Part shown: piece by piece, positions 1 to 9,090 of the stretch
How the letters are laid out: each line of letters begins with the position of its first letter
Position numbering within the stretch: the stretch's first letter is position 1
From: Cytophagales bacterium Alg240-R148
GTDB taxonomy: Bacteria > Bacteroidota > Bacteroidia > Cytophagales > Cyclobacteriaceae
Reading direction: 5' to 3'
DNA: 64,000 nt
Assembly (NCBI GenBank): GCA_900537185.1
Contig: LS999826.1
Location: 1,597,554 to 1,661,553, forward strand
Program-made: the position numbers and the translations under genes
The notes under the pieces: generated by a model
Seen by the model: the letters and a program-made list of their open reading frames with translations, nothing else
What the model was told of the DNA's origin: nothing
Database searches by the model: none

Positions 1-578
1 ATCCCTACATCCCGAATGAAATAAGAGTAAAAAAACAACACGCCTAACAACAGCTGGTTTTTAAGGTTGTTTTTAGATGCCATCCAATTAAAGGTAGCCA
101 AACAGCAAAAGAAAAAGGGGAAGTCCGACATGATGCTGTTAGAAAATACTATAAAGTAAAAATTAAAGGCAACGAAGGCTGCCAAAAGCAAAGGCAGTAC
201 ATTCGAATCAAAATAGGGCCGAAACAAAATATAAATAAGAGGTAGGGCCATTAAAAAGAACAAACTGCAAAATACCTTCATCGCAATAAAATCGATGCCA
301 AAAAGCATATACACCGTGCTTAATAACAGCGGGAAGCCATTGGGGTACAAGTAGGGGCCCATTACTTCACTTGAGTTTTGCATGGATACTTTGTTCCAAT
401 CATACAAGTCATTTAGTGCTTGGCCTTTTGCAATTTGCTCTGTTTGTTGGATATACAAAGAAAAGTCTCCACCCCAATGGTGGCCATCTTGAAGGACCTT
501 GGAAATTAAAAATGCGCTAAGCAGAACAATGCCAACTAGCCAATGGGTAGGTTTAATGTTTAGAGAAAAGGGGGTCAA
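1..578 (-). CDS. Partial membrane glycosyltransferase-like protein (GT39/ArnT-like)
   Basis: The frame is open from a TTG near 578 to the left edge, so the C-terminal part is missing. The N-terminus has a hydrophobic segment (THWLVGIVLLSAFLIS), then a loop with GGDFSLYIQQTEQIAKG and YLYPNGFPLL, then further hydrophobic helices and an FIRDVG motif at the edge. This order matches the start of GT39/PMT-type enzymes, integral membrane proteins that move sugars from lipid carriers, where an acidic residue in the first loop is important. The start is uncertain, because a TGA lies two codons upstream of the TTG. It lies 46 bp downstream of the FAD oxidoreductase on the same strand, so co-transcription is possible. 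The family call is from motif order only. Confidence 0.6.
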   Translation of the reverse strand, partial: MTPFSLNIKPTHWLVGIVLLSAFLISKVLQDGHHWGGDFSLYIQQTEQIAKGQALNDLYDWNKVSMQNSSEVMGPYLYPNGFPLLLSTVYMLFGIDFIAMKVFCSLFFLMALPLIYILFRPYFDSNVLPLLLAAFVAFNFYFIVFSNSIMSDFPFFFCCLATFNWMASKNNLKNQLLLGVLFFYSYFIRDVG

Positions 579-623
579 TTGTCATTTGGTTTAGTTCACT
601 AGTGTTTGGATGTTAAAAACACT

Positions 624-2621
624 TTATTTTTTTAGTTTATTGGTGTAATACATAGAAAGTTCGGGGGCGTTTTTTGGTTCGGGAACACCTGCAGACATTT
701 TTTCTGCCAATTCTGGAAAATGGTTTTCATAAATGCCTCTGGGCGTGGTGTTGTGTTGTTCACACAGGGCAGCAGCCATACCTATAACTTCTCCCATCAT
801 ACCGGTGGTGCGTTGAACCCGCACGGTGCCCAAGGCAACATGGGTGACACTTATGTTTCTACCAGCCATTAATAAGTTGTCTATATTGCGAGAGTACAAA
901 GAACGGTAAGGGATGGGGTAGGGCTTTATTTTTACGTATGCTGCATTGGACATAAAAGCATCACAGGCACATTTTAGTTTTTTCGGATAATGTAAGTCTA
1001 TGGTCCAGGTAGTAGTAACCGAAGCATCTTCGAACTCCTTTTTTTCTTCAATGTCTTGTTGTTTCAGAATGATATCTCCCATCAACCTTCTGGACTCTCT
1101 TTTACCGGCAATATAAGCTACCCATTGCAAAGAGTTGTTTTTGTATTTGTTGTAAATACTGTCACTGGTATTTGGGTTTTTTAAAATGGCCCAGTTTCCA
1201 AAAATAATCCGCAAGGCATAATCTCGTATGCGTTCTGTTTCCGTTGCTTGGTCTCGATCGGCTCCTGTTTCCCAATCCCAATCGCCTCTGTCGGTAGGGA
1301 TACAGGTGGTTTCGTTGAATTGAACGGCCCAAGGTAGGTCCGTTGGGAATGCCTGCGTTGTTGCGGTTGGAGCACTGTACCACTGCATGGAAGACCCCAT
1401 CAACATTTGGTCTTCTTTTGCGGGAGCCAATGTTTCCCCTGTTAAAGACTGGGGTTCTCTTCCTTGTCTAAAATCTGCACCAGCTGCAAACCCTAGGTTG
1501 CCATCTCCAGTACAGTCTGCAAAGGTTCTACCTCTTATTACCATGCGTTTGGACGTTTTTAAATCCACGGCTTTAATCGAAACAATTTTGTTTTCTTCTA
1601 CTTCAGCACCATACATGTGGGTGTTTAAGAAGAGTGTTATGTTTTCTTCTGCCAATACAGCATTGAGTTTTTTGTTGTCTTCGTAATTGCGTTTAGGAGC
1701 GGCGTTGTGCATTCTGCGACTCTCATCTTTTTCAATTATCTCAAGAACTCTTTTGCTTTTTTCTAATTTCGGATGTTTTTTGGCATCTCTGTGGGTCCAG
1801 TGTCCAACAGGTGAAATCTCATCTACCAAGTTGCCTAAATTCGGAAAGGGTTTTTGATGAATCAATCCGGCTAGGCCCACTCTAACTTCAGAGCTGTTGT
1901 TGCCTCCCAATACCGGTCGATTCTGAACCAACGCCACCGTGATTCCGGACCTAGCTGCGCTAATAGCCGTAGTTATGCCGGCTATTCCACCACCAACTAC
2001 TACAAGATCAAATTCCCCCTGGTCCATGCTTTTTTCAGTACCCAATAATTTTTGTCTGAATGGGGTCATTTTACTTAATGTGTTGGGCGGGGTGATGGGG
2101 ATGGAATCCTTGCTAAACAATATGGCGTCGCAACGGCCGTTGAAGCCCGTTAGGTCGTGTAAAGTTAGGTTTGCTTTTAGGTCGCTGATCACCACCGACC
2201 CACCTTCTTGCCAATGCCATTGGTTGCCCTTTGTTCCAAATATTGTATCCAGAGGAATGCCGTTGATCCATACTTGAAATTTCCCTGGAAACCCCTTGGC
2301 TCCCATGGTACTATCTTGTTTATATTGCTCCGTTTTCCAAGGCGCAACCCAATCTCTTGTTCTTACCCAAACCTTATAAGTACCTGGCTCTTCAAAACTT
2401 ACTTCTGTTGTGGCATCTTCGACCTGCACTCCCAATCCATGGGCCATTAAATAGGCGGATCCCATTTGGTCAATACTTTGTTGATCGAGCACCCAGCCTC
2501 CCCAGTGGTCAAAACTTTCAGACTCTACCAACAAGGTAGTTTTGGTAGTGTTCTCGTTACAAGACATGCATACAAAAGAGGCTATTGAAAGCAAAAGCCA
2601 AACAACTGTATTATTTTTCAT
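624..2621 (-). CDS. Exported FAD-dependent oxidoreductase with N-terminal golvesin/CBM-like domain
   Basis: This 665-residue protein begins with a signal peptide ending in a lipobox-like MSC, so it is probably a lipoprotein. Residues about 30-175 form a beta-rich module (LLVESESF, GTYKVWVRTRDW) like the golvesin/xanthan-lyase-associated domain. From about residue 205 there is a Rossmann nucleotide-binding motif (VVVGGGIAGITTAI) followed by LGGNNSSEVRVGL and FADCTGDGNLGFAAGADFR, typical of the FAD_oxidored family. MAGRNISVTHVALGTVRVQRT near the C-terminus is also conserved there. Relatives often sit among polysaccharide-degradation genes, but their substrates are mostly unknown. A periplasmic or surface redox role on glycans is inference. 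Confidence 0.85.
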   Translation of the reverse strand: MKNNTVVWLLLSIASFVCMSCNENTTKTTLLVESESFDHWGGWVLDQQSIDQMGSAYLMAHGLGVQVEDATTEVSFEEPGTYKVWVRTRDWVAPWKTEQYKQDSTMGAKGFPGKFQVWINGIPLDTIFGTKGNQWHWQEGGSVVISDLKANLTLHDLTGFNGRCDAILFSKDSIPITPPNTLSKMTPFRQKLLGTEKSMDQGEFDLVVVGGGIAGITTAISAARSGITVALVQNRPVLGGNNSSEVRVGLAGLIHQKPFPNLGNLVDEISPVGHWTHRDAKKHPKLEKSKRVLEIIEKDESRRMHNAAPKRNYEDNKKLNAVLAEENITLFLNTHMYGAEVEENKIVSIKAVDLKTSKRMVIRGRTFADCTGDGNLGFAAGADFRQGREPQSLTGETLAPAKEDQMLMGSSMQWYSAPTATTQAFPTDLPWAVQFNETTCIPTDRGDWDWETGADRDQATETERIRDYALRIIFGNWAILKNPNTSDSIYNKYKNNSLQWVAYIAGKRESRRLMGDIILKQQDIEEKKEFEDASVTTTWTIDLHYPKKLKCACDAFMSNAAYVKIKPYPIPYRSLYSRNIDNLLMAGRNISVTHVALGTVRVQRTTGMMGEVIGMAAALCEQHNTTPRGIYENHFPELAEKMSAGVPEPKNAPELSMYYTNKLKK

Positions 2622-2861
2622 ATTGTTAAAAGGGGGGTTAGTTAATGATGCAATAATACAACAAGCGATACTCGAAAAAAAATAGAAGAAGTAGAATATA
2701 GAGAAGTTTAAGATGGGGTATTAAGGTTGTATAAAAGCAGAAAGGGTGAGGGAATGAAAAGGACTCTTCTATTAGAAGCCTTTTCCTCTAGAAACTTGTA
2801 GAGCTGGCAAAATCATTTATACACTAAAAACGCAACCTTACCAAGTAAGTACCGTTATGAT

Positions 2862-2875
2862 TGAGTAATCACTCA
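2862..2875. promoter_or_regulatory. Palindromic operator candidate upstream of tetR-type gene
   Basis: The 14-mer TGAGTAATCACTCA has 5-bp inverted arms around a 4-bp centre and ends two bases before the ATG of the TetR-family gene. A version with two differences lies before the next gene (3454-3467). TGAGT/ACTCA half-sites are common in TetR-family operators, so autorepression is likely. Confidence 0.6.
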
Positions 2876-2877
2876 GT

Positions 2878-3435
2878 ATGGACAAACGAGATAAAATTAT
2901 ACAAGCTGCCATTCAACTTTTTGTTGAGAAAGGTTTTCAGGCCACTTCAACTACGAGTATCACCAATTTGGCAGGAGTTGGTACAGGTACTTTGTTTGTA
3001 TACTTTAAAAACAAAAACGAATTAATCAATGCGGTTTACTTAGAATCGAAAAAAAAAATGGGGCAATCCGTGATGCAGGTTTTTGATGTTGATGCAGATT
3101 TCGAGGCCAACTTAGAAGCCGTTTGGACAGCAGTTGTTCATTGGGCATTGCAAAACGAAAAAGAATTTAATTTTATAAATCAGTTCAAAACTTCTCCGCA
3201 TATAGGCAAGTTGACCAAAGAAGAGATAGACGGAGCGTTTCACGCCGTACACCAAATGATGGAACAAGGCCAGCAATCAGGCCGTTTGGTGTCACTTGAG
3301 TTAAACTATGTTATGCAGTTGATAATGAGTCACTTAAATGCAACTATCGAATATTTGATGGAAAACAAAATTAAGGATGTTACTGCATTTGTACGATCGG
3401 CTTTTGCAGTATTGATGAATGGTATAAGGGCTTAA
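2878..3435 (+). CDS. TetR/AcrR family transcriptional regulator
   Basis: This 185-residue protein has a clear N-terminal TetR_N domain: KIIQAAIQLFVEKGFQATSTTSI, then the recognition-helix region VGTGTLFVYFKNKNELINAVY. The rest is an all-helical ligand and dimer domain without recognisable family signatures. These proteins usually repress transcription and release DNA on binding a small molecule. The next gene, a metallo-hydrolase 37 bp downstream, carries almost the same palindrome just before its start, so it is the most likely target together with this gene itself. The ligand cannot be predicted. Confidence 0.92.
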   Translation: MDKRDKIIQAAIQLFVEKGFQATSTTSITNLAGVGTGTLFVYFKNKNELINAVYLESKKKMGQSVMQVFDVDADFEANLEAVWTAVVHWALQNEKEFNFINQFKTSPHIGKLTKEEIDGAFHAVHQMMEQGQQSGRLVSLELNYVMQLIMSHLNATIEYLMENKIKDVTAFVRSAFAVLMNGIRA

Positions 3436-3453
3436 AAAAATTTAAAATAGAAC

Positions 3454-3467
3454 TGAGCAATTACTCA
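3454..3467. promoter_or_regulatory. Second copy of the TetR operator candidate, before the MBL gene
   Basis: TGAGCAATTACTCA differs at two positions from the palindrome before the TetR-type gene and ends five bases before the ATG at 3473. Both copies occupy the space where a ribosome binding site would be, so bound repressor would cover the translation start region. Confidence 0.6.
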
Positions 3468-3472
3468 ATAAC

Positions 3473-4603
3473 ATGAAAAAATTAATTAAAATGACCACAA
3501 TAATTGTACTTGGGCTTGTTGCCCTACTTGTAGGTTCCTTGGCTATCTTTTTCAATACAGCCCCACAAATTGGGGCTTCAATGAACGAGCAACAATTGGA
3601 ACGAGCGAATAAATTGGACCACTTTAAAGAGGGGAAGTTTGTAAATAACGTAACAACCAACATGGACATGCCAATTAGCAAAATGGGTGGCGTTATGATG
3701 GAGTATTTTAAAGGCGGTGGCGGACGAGAACCAAAAGAAACCATTGCAACCCACCCATTGGATTCGATGGCTTATGCGGTAGAGCAGCACCAAGAACTTA
3801 CCATAACTTGGTTTGGGCATTCTACTATGTTGATAGGGATTGAAGGGGTGAATATATTGGCAGACCCCGTATTTGGCAACCGGGCTTCCATGTTCAGCTT
3901 TATGGGGCCCGAAAAATTTGACTATAGCGAACCAATGACTGTTGAAAAACTGCCTAAAATTGATGCAGTTATTATTTCTCACGACCACTACGACCATTTG
4001 GATTATGAAACCATTCAGAAATTGAAACCCTTGGTGCACCAGTACTTTGTACCCTTGGGCGTCGGGGCCCATTTGCAATCTTGGGGCATTCCTGAAAGTG
4101 AAATTACGGAGTTGGTATGGTGGGAATCTGCTAAGTTGGAAAATATTGAATTGATCTGTACGCCAACCAGGCATTTCTCCGGGCGTGGTTTGACCAATCG
4201 GTTTAGTACCTTGTGGGGCTCTTGGGTTATCCAAGGAACCAAACAAAAGGCCTTTTTTGGGGGAGACTCAGGTTATTTTGATGGATTCAAAACAATTGGA
4301 GAAAAATATGGGCCCTTTGATATCGCGATGTTAGAATCGGGCGCTTACAACGAAAACTGGGCTGAGATACATATGATGCCAGAAGAAACCGTTCAAGCCA
4401 GTATTGATTTACAAAGTAAATTGTTATTGCCCATACACTGGGGAAAGTTTAATTTGAGTATGCACCCGTGGAAGGAACCCATTCAACGCCTAACAAAAAA
4501 GGCAGGAGAATTGGAAGTGAAAACTGTAACACCTGAAATAGGCACTCTTATCAAGGTAGATTCCGATTTACAACAATCCGAATGGTGGACGCGGTTTAAT
4601 TGA
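3473..4603 (+). CDS. MBL-fold metallo-hydrolase (UlaG/NAPE-PLD-like), membrane-anchored
   Basis: A single N-terminal hydrophobic segment (residues about 9-28) suggests a signal anchor with the catalytic domain outside the cytoplasm. The metallo-beta-lactamase fold starts at TWFGHSTMLIGIEGVNILADPVFG. The metal-binding HxHxDH motif is intact (H170, H172, D174, H175 in SHDHYDHLD). Further ligands fit TRHFSGRG, FGGDSGYF and the late LPIHWGKFNLS. This arrangement is that of the UlaG/NAPE-PLD-like branch, which cleaves phosphodiester or lactone bonds. Its position after a TetR gene with a shared operator suggests inducible expression. The true substrate is unknown. Confidence 0.88.
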   Translation: MKKLIKMTTIIVLGLVALLVGSLAIFFNTAPQIGASMNEQQLERANKLDHFKEGKFVNNVTTNMDMPISKMGGVMMEYFKGGGGREPKETIATHPLDSMAYAVEQHQELTITWFGHSTMLIGIEGVNILADPVFGNRASMFSFMGPEKFDYSEPMTVEKLPKIDAVIISHDHYDHLDYETIQKLKPLVHQYFVPLGVGAHLQSWGIPESEITELVWWESAKLENIELICTPTRHFSGRGLTNRFSTLWGSWVIQGTKQKAFFGGDSGYFDGFKTIGEKYGPFDIAMLESGAYNENWAEIHMMPEETVQASIDLQSKLLLPIHWGKFNLSMHPWKEPIQRLTKKAGELEVKTVTPEIGTLIKVDSDLQQSEWWTRFN

Positions 4604-4688
4604 GTTGTGCCAGCGCGTTAAAAGATGTTAAATTCAAAAAAATGAATAAAAATTGGTTTAGGTTGCATCGTACCAACAACAAAAATCA

Positions 4689-5225
4689 ATGAAAAAATTA
4701 AAAATTTTGCTGTTCATTTGTTGCGCTTTTACAATTGGCGCACAAGGGCAATCGACCCCGCCGCATAAAGACGATGCCATGTCGGAAGAAGTGAAGGCCC
4801 AAATTAACAAAGATGTTTGGGCCCCTTTCCAAAAATCTTATTCGAACCTAGATTCTGAGTTGTTTATGTCGATTCAAAGCAAAGAGATAGTAAGGGTTGA
4901 AATGGACAATAACAAACTGCTCCACTATGCACAATACCGAGCATGGAACGAGCGGTTTTTTGACATGGTCCGGAAGCGAGATGCCGAGATTAAGATAGAG
5001 TTTAGTTTCACGCACAGAATGTACATGGGTACCACTGCATTTGAGGCAGGATACTACTGTTTTAAAAGCAAACACAAAGGCGATGCGGATTTTGCCATAA
5101 GGGGTTATGGCGCTTTTCAGGTCACTTTAAAAAAGGAAGCAGGGAAGTGGCGCATAGTGAGCGATGCAGACCACAGTACAAGCATCGAACGAGCAACTTT
5201 TGAAGCAGCAGAAGTACTCAATTAA
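4689..5225 (+). CDS. Exported NTF2/SnoaL-like protein
   Basis: This 178-residue protein has a Sec signal peptide (MKKLKILLFICCAFTIGAQGQ). The mature part begins with a helix-rich segment (VWAPFQKSYSNLDSELFMSIQSKEIVRVEMDNN) and ends in strands with GAFQVTLKKEAGKWRIVSDADHS, the usual closing pattern of NTF2-like (DUF4440/SnoaL) folds. It lies 85 bp after the metallo-hydrolase on the same strand, so it may be the third gene of the TetR-controlled unit. No catalytic residues can be assigned. Confidence 0.65.
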   Translation: MKKLKILLFICCAFTIGAQGQSTPPHKDDAMSEEVKAQINKDVWAPFQKSYSNLDSELFMSIQSKEIVRVEMDNNKLLHYAQYRAWNERFFDMVRKRDAEIKIEFSFTHRMYMGTTAFEAGYYCFKSKHKGDADFAIRGYGAFQVTLKKEAGKWRIVSDADHSTSIERATFEAAEVLN

Positions 5226-5246
5226 TACCAACAAGAAACTGATATA

Positions 5247-5286
5247 CAACAAAAAAGGGAAACAATTTTGCTTCCCTTTTTTGTTG
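5247..5286. terminator. Bidirectional intrinsic terminator
   Basis: A 15-bp perfect stem (arm CAACAAAAAAGGGAA at 5247-5261, partner TTCCCTTTTTTGTTG at 5272-5286) encloses a 10-nt loop. The arms hold T tracts in both directions. It sits between two convergent genes and can end transcription from both sides. Confidence 0.85.
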
Positions 5287-5305
5287 GTATTTCCTAAGTG
5301 CTGTT

Positions 5306-7855
5306 CTACCGTGGTACTCTAATGTGGTTGCCATAAAAAATGGCATTCAAGAATAGTCGGTTGGTGCCATACCAGGACCCTCGGAAATTGGGGTTGTCAG
5401 CAAACAAAATAACTCGGCCAGATCCAACACTGCTAGCAAGGATAGAAGCAGAAGGTTGTAAGTAGTTTTCCAAGTTTTCTTTGGTGATAAACCCATCGAT
5501 GTGTGGGTCTTTCGTATACTGTGCAATGGTGCCATAAGGACTCTTGCTTGGTTGCAACCAAACATTACTATTTCTATAAACAGGAAGTTTATTTCTTGTA
5601 TAACCAAAACCAATAGGATGGGTAATGTCTAGATCTACTTCAAATATACCACCTCCTACAGCTTTTTTACCTATGTGTTCGCGTGCATCCACATAGGGTA
5701 GGCGTTGAACAGCTGAACTGTCTTTTTTTGCTTTTATTAGATTTTCAATAACTATTTTGTTCTGCACAGCCCAAGACGATCCCGTTCGGGTGGTTATCAA
5801 GGTATTGCCGGCGCTTACCCATGCTTTAATTTTGTCTTTAGCAGCAGAATCAAGTTGCTGGTACCTACCAGAAACCATTACCATAACGTTATAATTGTTC
5901 AAGTTGAGTCTCCAAAAATTGCGCAATGGTACTTTGGTAATTGGCATATGGACTCGAGTATCCAATAAATGCCAAACCTCTCCATGTTCATAAGAACTCA
6001 CGCCGTTGCCTACAAATAGTAGCGCCTTCGGTTGCTTTAAAAACCTCAAATTACCACTGCCTAAATCAATGCCCGACTGGCTGTAACCAGTTTCGGTAGT
6101 GTGAAAATGAACCTCCCATTTTTTTGCTGTTGCCTGGACAGCAGCGTACAAAGAATCCTTCGAAATTAATTGTCTGCCTACCGGTATAACCAACGTGCCA
6201 TAACCAAATGTTTGGTTTCCTGCATCGGTTTTGATCTTAAAGGGTTTGAATGCACCGGTTACTACCACACCTGCCGATTGCAATTGGTACAAAGCTGCTG
6301 GTGCACTGTAATCGTTCCAAGGCATGATGTAGGCATAGTTCGATTTTTTCACCTCCGAATGTTCCCATTCAGGTACTTTTGTAATTTCTGTGCCTTGGTT
6401 GAGGGTGTTGGTACTGGCATAAGGGATGTTGTAGAAATTAGCCAAGGACCACGCTGAAGCATCGTAATACACGCTGTCCGTAAATTCAGAATAGGTCTCA
6501 AAAGCCGACTGTACCATTCTAAATTGTGGTTGTGCTGTAGGTATGGTATAACTCTTTCCACTGCTGTATTTTTGCCCATCGATCACCACATTTTTATTGA
6601 GTTCATACACTTTTACTTTGTGGAGCAATAATTTATCTATAAATGCATTGGTTTTGCCTTGGTCGTTTTCATCTCCAAATACATAAGCTTTTGCACCACT
6701 TTTGTTGGCATTGCTAAGAGCACTTTTGAAAAATCTATTTTGGTATTGGAATAAAATGGTTTTGTTTTCCAGAGCAGCATTGATGGTGGCGATGCTCGAT
6801 ACATATTGGTTGCGAATGGTAAATGCAAAAGTAAGGGCTTTGCCCGTATTTTGAAGTTGTACGTGGCCTCTTGAGCTTGCTTGTTCAAACAAAAGTGCCA
6901 ATCCTCCTTGTAAATCGGGGTAAGAAGAGCCATACCCTGGGTAGGTTCCGTCAAAAACCTCTTTTGTAAAATACATCGATCCAATTGCGTCCAAATCTTT
7001 AGAGAAATGTTGAGCGAAGGCTTCATTCAAAGTAGTGTAGTTTTCTTTGGGCATAATCGGATCCTTGCTGGCAATGGCTTTCATGGGCTCAAAGAAGTAA
7101 GTGCTGTTGCTGCCCATTTCATGAAAGTCTGTTACCACATTCGGGTACCATTGGTGGTACCACTTTAATTTGCCTCTACTTTCTGGGTTAATTGCCAACC
7201 ACCAATCTCTATTGAGGTCAAAATAATAGTGGTTGGTTCTGCCACTTGGCGACATTTCGGTATGTTCAATGTCCATAGGGTCGTTTACCAATGGCGTACC
7301 TTTGTGGGTATTGGCCCAATGGGTGTGCCGGTCTCGACCATCCGGGTTGATAGTGGGATCAATGAAAACCACTGCATTTTCTTTTTGTTCTTTTACAATG
7401 GCACTTTTAGAGGCGAGTAGGGTATACGCTGTGAGCATGGAGGCTTCCGTGCTAGAAGGCTCATTGCCGTGCACGTTGTATCCCAAATTGATGAAAATTG
7501 GATTGCTGCTATCAATAGCGGCGTTGTTGGGATCTACATTTTTGATATGGGAAAGCCGAAGATCTTCGAGTGCTGCAATGTTTTCTTTGCTACTGATGTT
7601 CAGAATAACAAGTTTTCTATGCTCGTGTGTTTTGCCATAATACGTAATGCTGGCTTCTTCTGATACCGCAGCCAATTTTTCCAAATACGCTACTACTTGG
7701 TCGTGTCGGGTATGTTGGAAACCAATGGGGTAACCTAAAAATTCTTCTGGTGAAGGGATATTGGCATCAAATGGAGCGTATTTTTTGTAAAAATAATCTT
7801 GACCAAAAGAGAACGTACAACAAGTGATCAAAATGGCTGTAAAGAGTGTTTTCAT
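5306..7855 (-). CDS. Exported M14-family zinc carboxypeptidase-like peptidase
   Basis: The start was set at the ATG at 7855, which gives an 849-residue protein with a Sec signal peptide (MKTLFTAILITCCTFSFGQ); 19 upstream in-frame codons look non-coding. The M14 zinc site is visible: HGNEPSS supplies H129 and E132, NPDGRDR the substrate-binding Arg, and DFHEMGSN the third ligand (H245). LLFEQASSRGH supplies the general-base Glu at about 324. The ~450-residue C-terminal part lacks a named motif except a GATase-like stretch (ALLFVGNGVSSYEHGEVW). Family members trim peptides from the C-terminus, here probably in the periplasm. It is monocistronic and ends at the shared terminator. Confidence 0.9.
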   Translation of the reverse strand: MKTLFTAILITCCTFSFGQDYFYKKYAPFDANIPSPEEFLGYPIGFQHTRHDQVVAYLEKLAAVSEEASITYYGKTHEHRKLVILNISSKENIAALEDLRLSHIKNVDPNNAAIDSSNPIFINLGYNVHGNEPSSTEASMLTAYTLLASKSAIVKEQKENAVVFIDPTINPDGRDRHTHWANTHKGTPLVNDPMDIEHTEMSPSGRTNHYYFDLNRDWWLAINPESRGKLKWYHQWYPNVVTDFHEMGSNSTYFFEPMKAIASKDPIMPKENYTTLNEAFAQHFSKDLDAIGSMYFTKEVFDGTYPGYGSSYPDLQGGLALLFEQASSRGHVQLQNTGKALTFAFTIRNQYVSSIATINAALENKTILFQYQNRFFKSALSNANKSGAKAYVFGDENDQGKTNAFIDKLLLHKVKVYELNKNVVIDGQKYSSGKSYTIPTAQPQFRMVQSAFETYSEFTDSVYYDASAWSLANFYNIPYASTNTLNQGTEITKVPEWEHSEVKKSNYAYIMPWNDYSAPAALYQLQSAGVVVTGAFKPFKIKTDAGNQTFGYGTLVIPVGRQLISKDSLYAAVQATAKKWEVHFHTTETGYSQSGIDLGSGNLRFLKQPKALLFVGNGVSSYEHGEVWHLLDTRVHMPITKVPLRNFWRLNLNNYNVMVMVSGRYQQLDSAAKDKIKAWVSAGNTLITTRTGSSWAVQNKIVIENLIKAKKDSSAVQRLPYVDAREHIGKKAVGGGIFEVDLDITHPIGFGYTRNKLPVYRNSNVWLQPSKSPYGTIAQYTKDPHIDGFITKENLENYLQPSASILASSVGSGRVILFADNPNFRGSWYGTNRLFLNAIFYGNHIRVPR

Positions 7856-8202
7856 AATGTTAAAGTTTAGGTATTTTGAATATACCAGATAATAAAAATC
7901 GCTCCAAAACATTCTTTTGATTCTACATGAGCGGTAGCATTGAAAAGGACCAATTTGCTAAAGACAAACCCTGATGTTATTTCTTTACCCAAGTAAATAA
8001 AATCTATTTATCTTTTTAATTGACCTTTTTATTAAGTGTTTACATAGTTACCTTAACACTTGAAGTGAAGTGCTCAGTAGAACTTCCCATTAAGCGTTGT
8101 ACCCACCAATACTTAATGAATTGATTCGAATATTTGTCAATTGTGTTGATAATTGTAAATTAAGATGAGATGCATGGCAAGAATTTAATTTGATAAAAGA
8201 GC

Positions 8203-8850
8203 ATGGAACAAGAAGAACAAAAAAACAGCGCATTTAAAATAACATTGTTGGCTTTGTTATTTTCAATGGTATATGCAGTAATGCGCTACCATATTTTTGG
8301 TGCAGTACCTTGGAAAGATTTGCCATTTTTTATTTTTAACAAATCACTTGCACTGTGTGCATATCTATTGCTGTTCTTTACTTTCACCATTGGTCCTTTA
8401 AAACAGGTAGGTGTAGGTATTTCAGATGCTTGGCTCAATGCCAGAAAGGTATTGGGAATGCTTGGATTTTTGATGGCGCTGGTACATGGCCTTATGAGTT
8501 TTATGCTTTTTAAAACAGCAATCTATCCTAAATTTTTCGAGCTAGACGGAACACTTACTCTATTGGCGGGTCTTAGCATGTTATTCGGGGTATTGTCTTT
8601 GATAGTTCTTTGGGTAATAAACCTGAGTTTCCAAACCGCCATACGAGAAGATAAGGCTTTTATTCGTTTCATTAGTTCGAAGCGTTTCTTGATGACGGCT
8701 TTTTTGTTTGGGGCTTTGCACCTTTTGTTTATGGGCTATGAGGGATGGATGAAGCCGGCAGAATGGCATGGAGGGCTTCCTCCAATTAGTTTAATTGCCT
8801 TTGTTTTTTTCTTAGTGGGTTATGTTCTTAACATTTTTGGGAGGAAATAG
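8203..8850 (+). CDS. Ferric-reductase-like transmembrane protein
   Basis: This 215-residue protein has about six hydrophobic helices. The pattern NKSLALCAYLLLFFTF, ARKVLGMLGFLMALVHGLMSF and FLMTAFLFGALHLLFMGYEGW, with histidines inside two helices, matches the ferric reductase/MsrQ (YedZ) transmembrane domain that carries b-type haem across the membrane. No flavin or NAD domain is attached and no MsrP-like partner is next to it. It stands alone with about 290 bp upstream. A role in transmembrane electron transfer is inferred from the family. Confidence 0.7.
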   Translation: MEQEEQKNSAFKITLLALLFSMVYAVMRYHIFGAVPWKDLPFFIFNKSLALCAYLLLFFTFTIGPLKQVGVGISDAWLNARKVLGMLGFLMALVHGLMSFMLFKTAIYPKFFELDGTLTLLAGLSMLFGVLSLIVLWVINLSFQTAIREDKAFIRFISSKRFLMTAFLFGALHLLFMGYEGWMKPAEWHGGLPPISLIAFVFFLVGYVLNIFGRK

Positions 8851-9090
8851 AGCCAATGGGTCCTAGAAACAAAATTTTATAAATGTGTCACAATATTGAA
8901 GCTATTTACCAATGGTTTTGAAAAATCAACCACTGCAGATCAGAAGGCATTTTTAATGTTCTTGTAAATCTGGAGATTAAAAGTTAACCGCCTATCTGTT
9001 CATTAATTCGGTAATCAGAATTTTTGACTTTTATCAATAAAAAACAACATATTAAAGACACCAATGTTTTAACTACCAGAGCAACGAGTT

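Noticed and set aside
3578..4246. 222-codon minus-strand ORF
   Set aside because: It is antisense to the metallo-hydrolase gene, whose HxHxDH motif and length make it the real gene.
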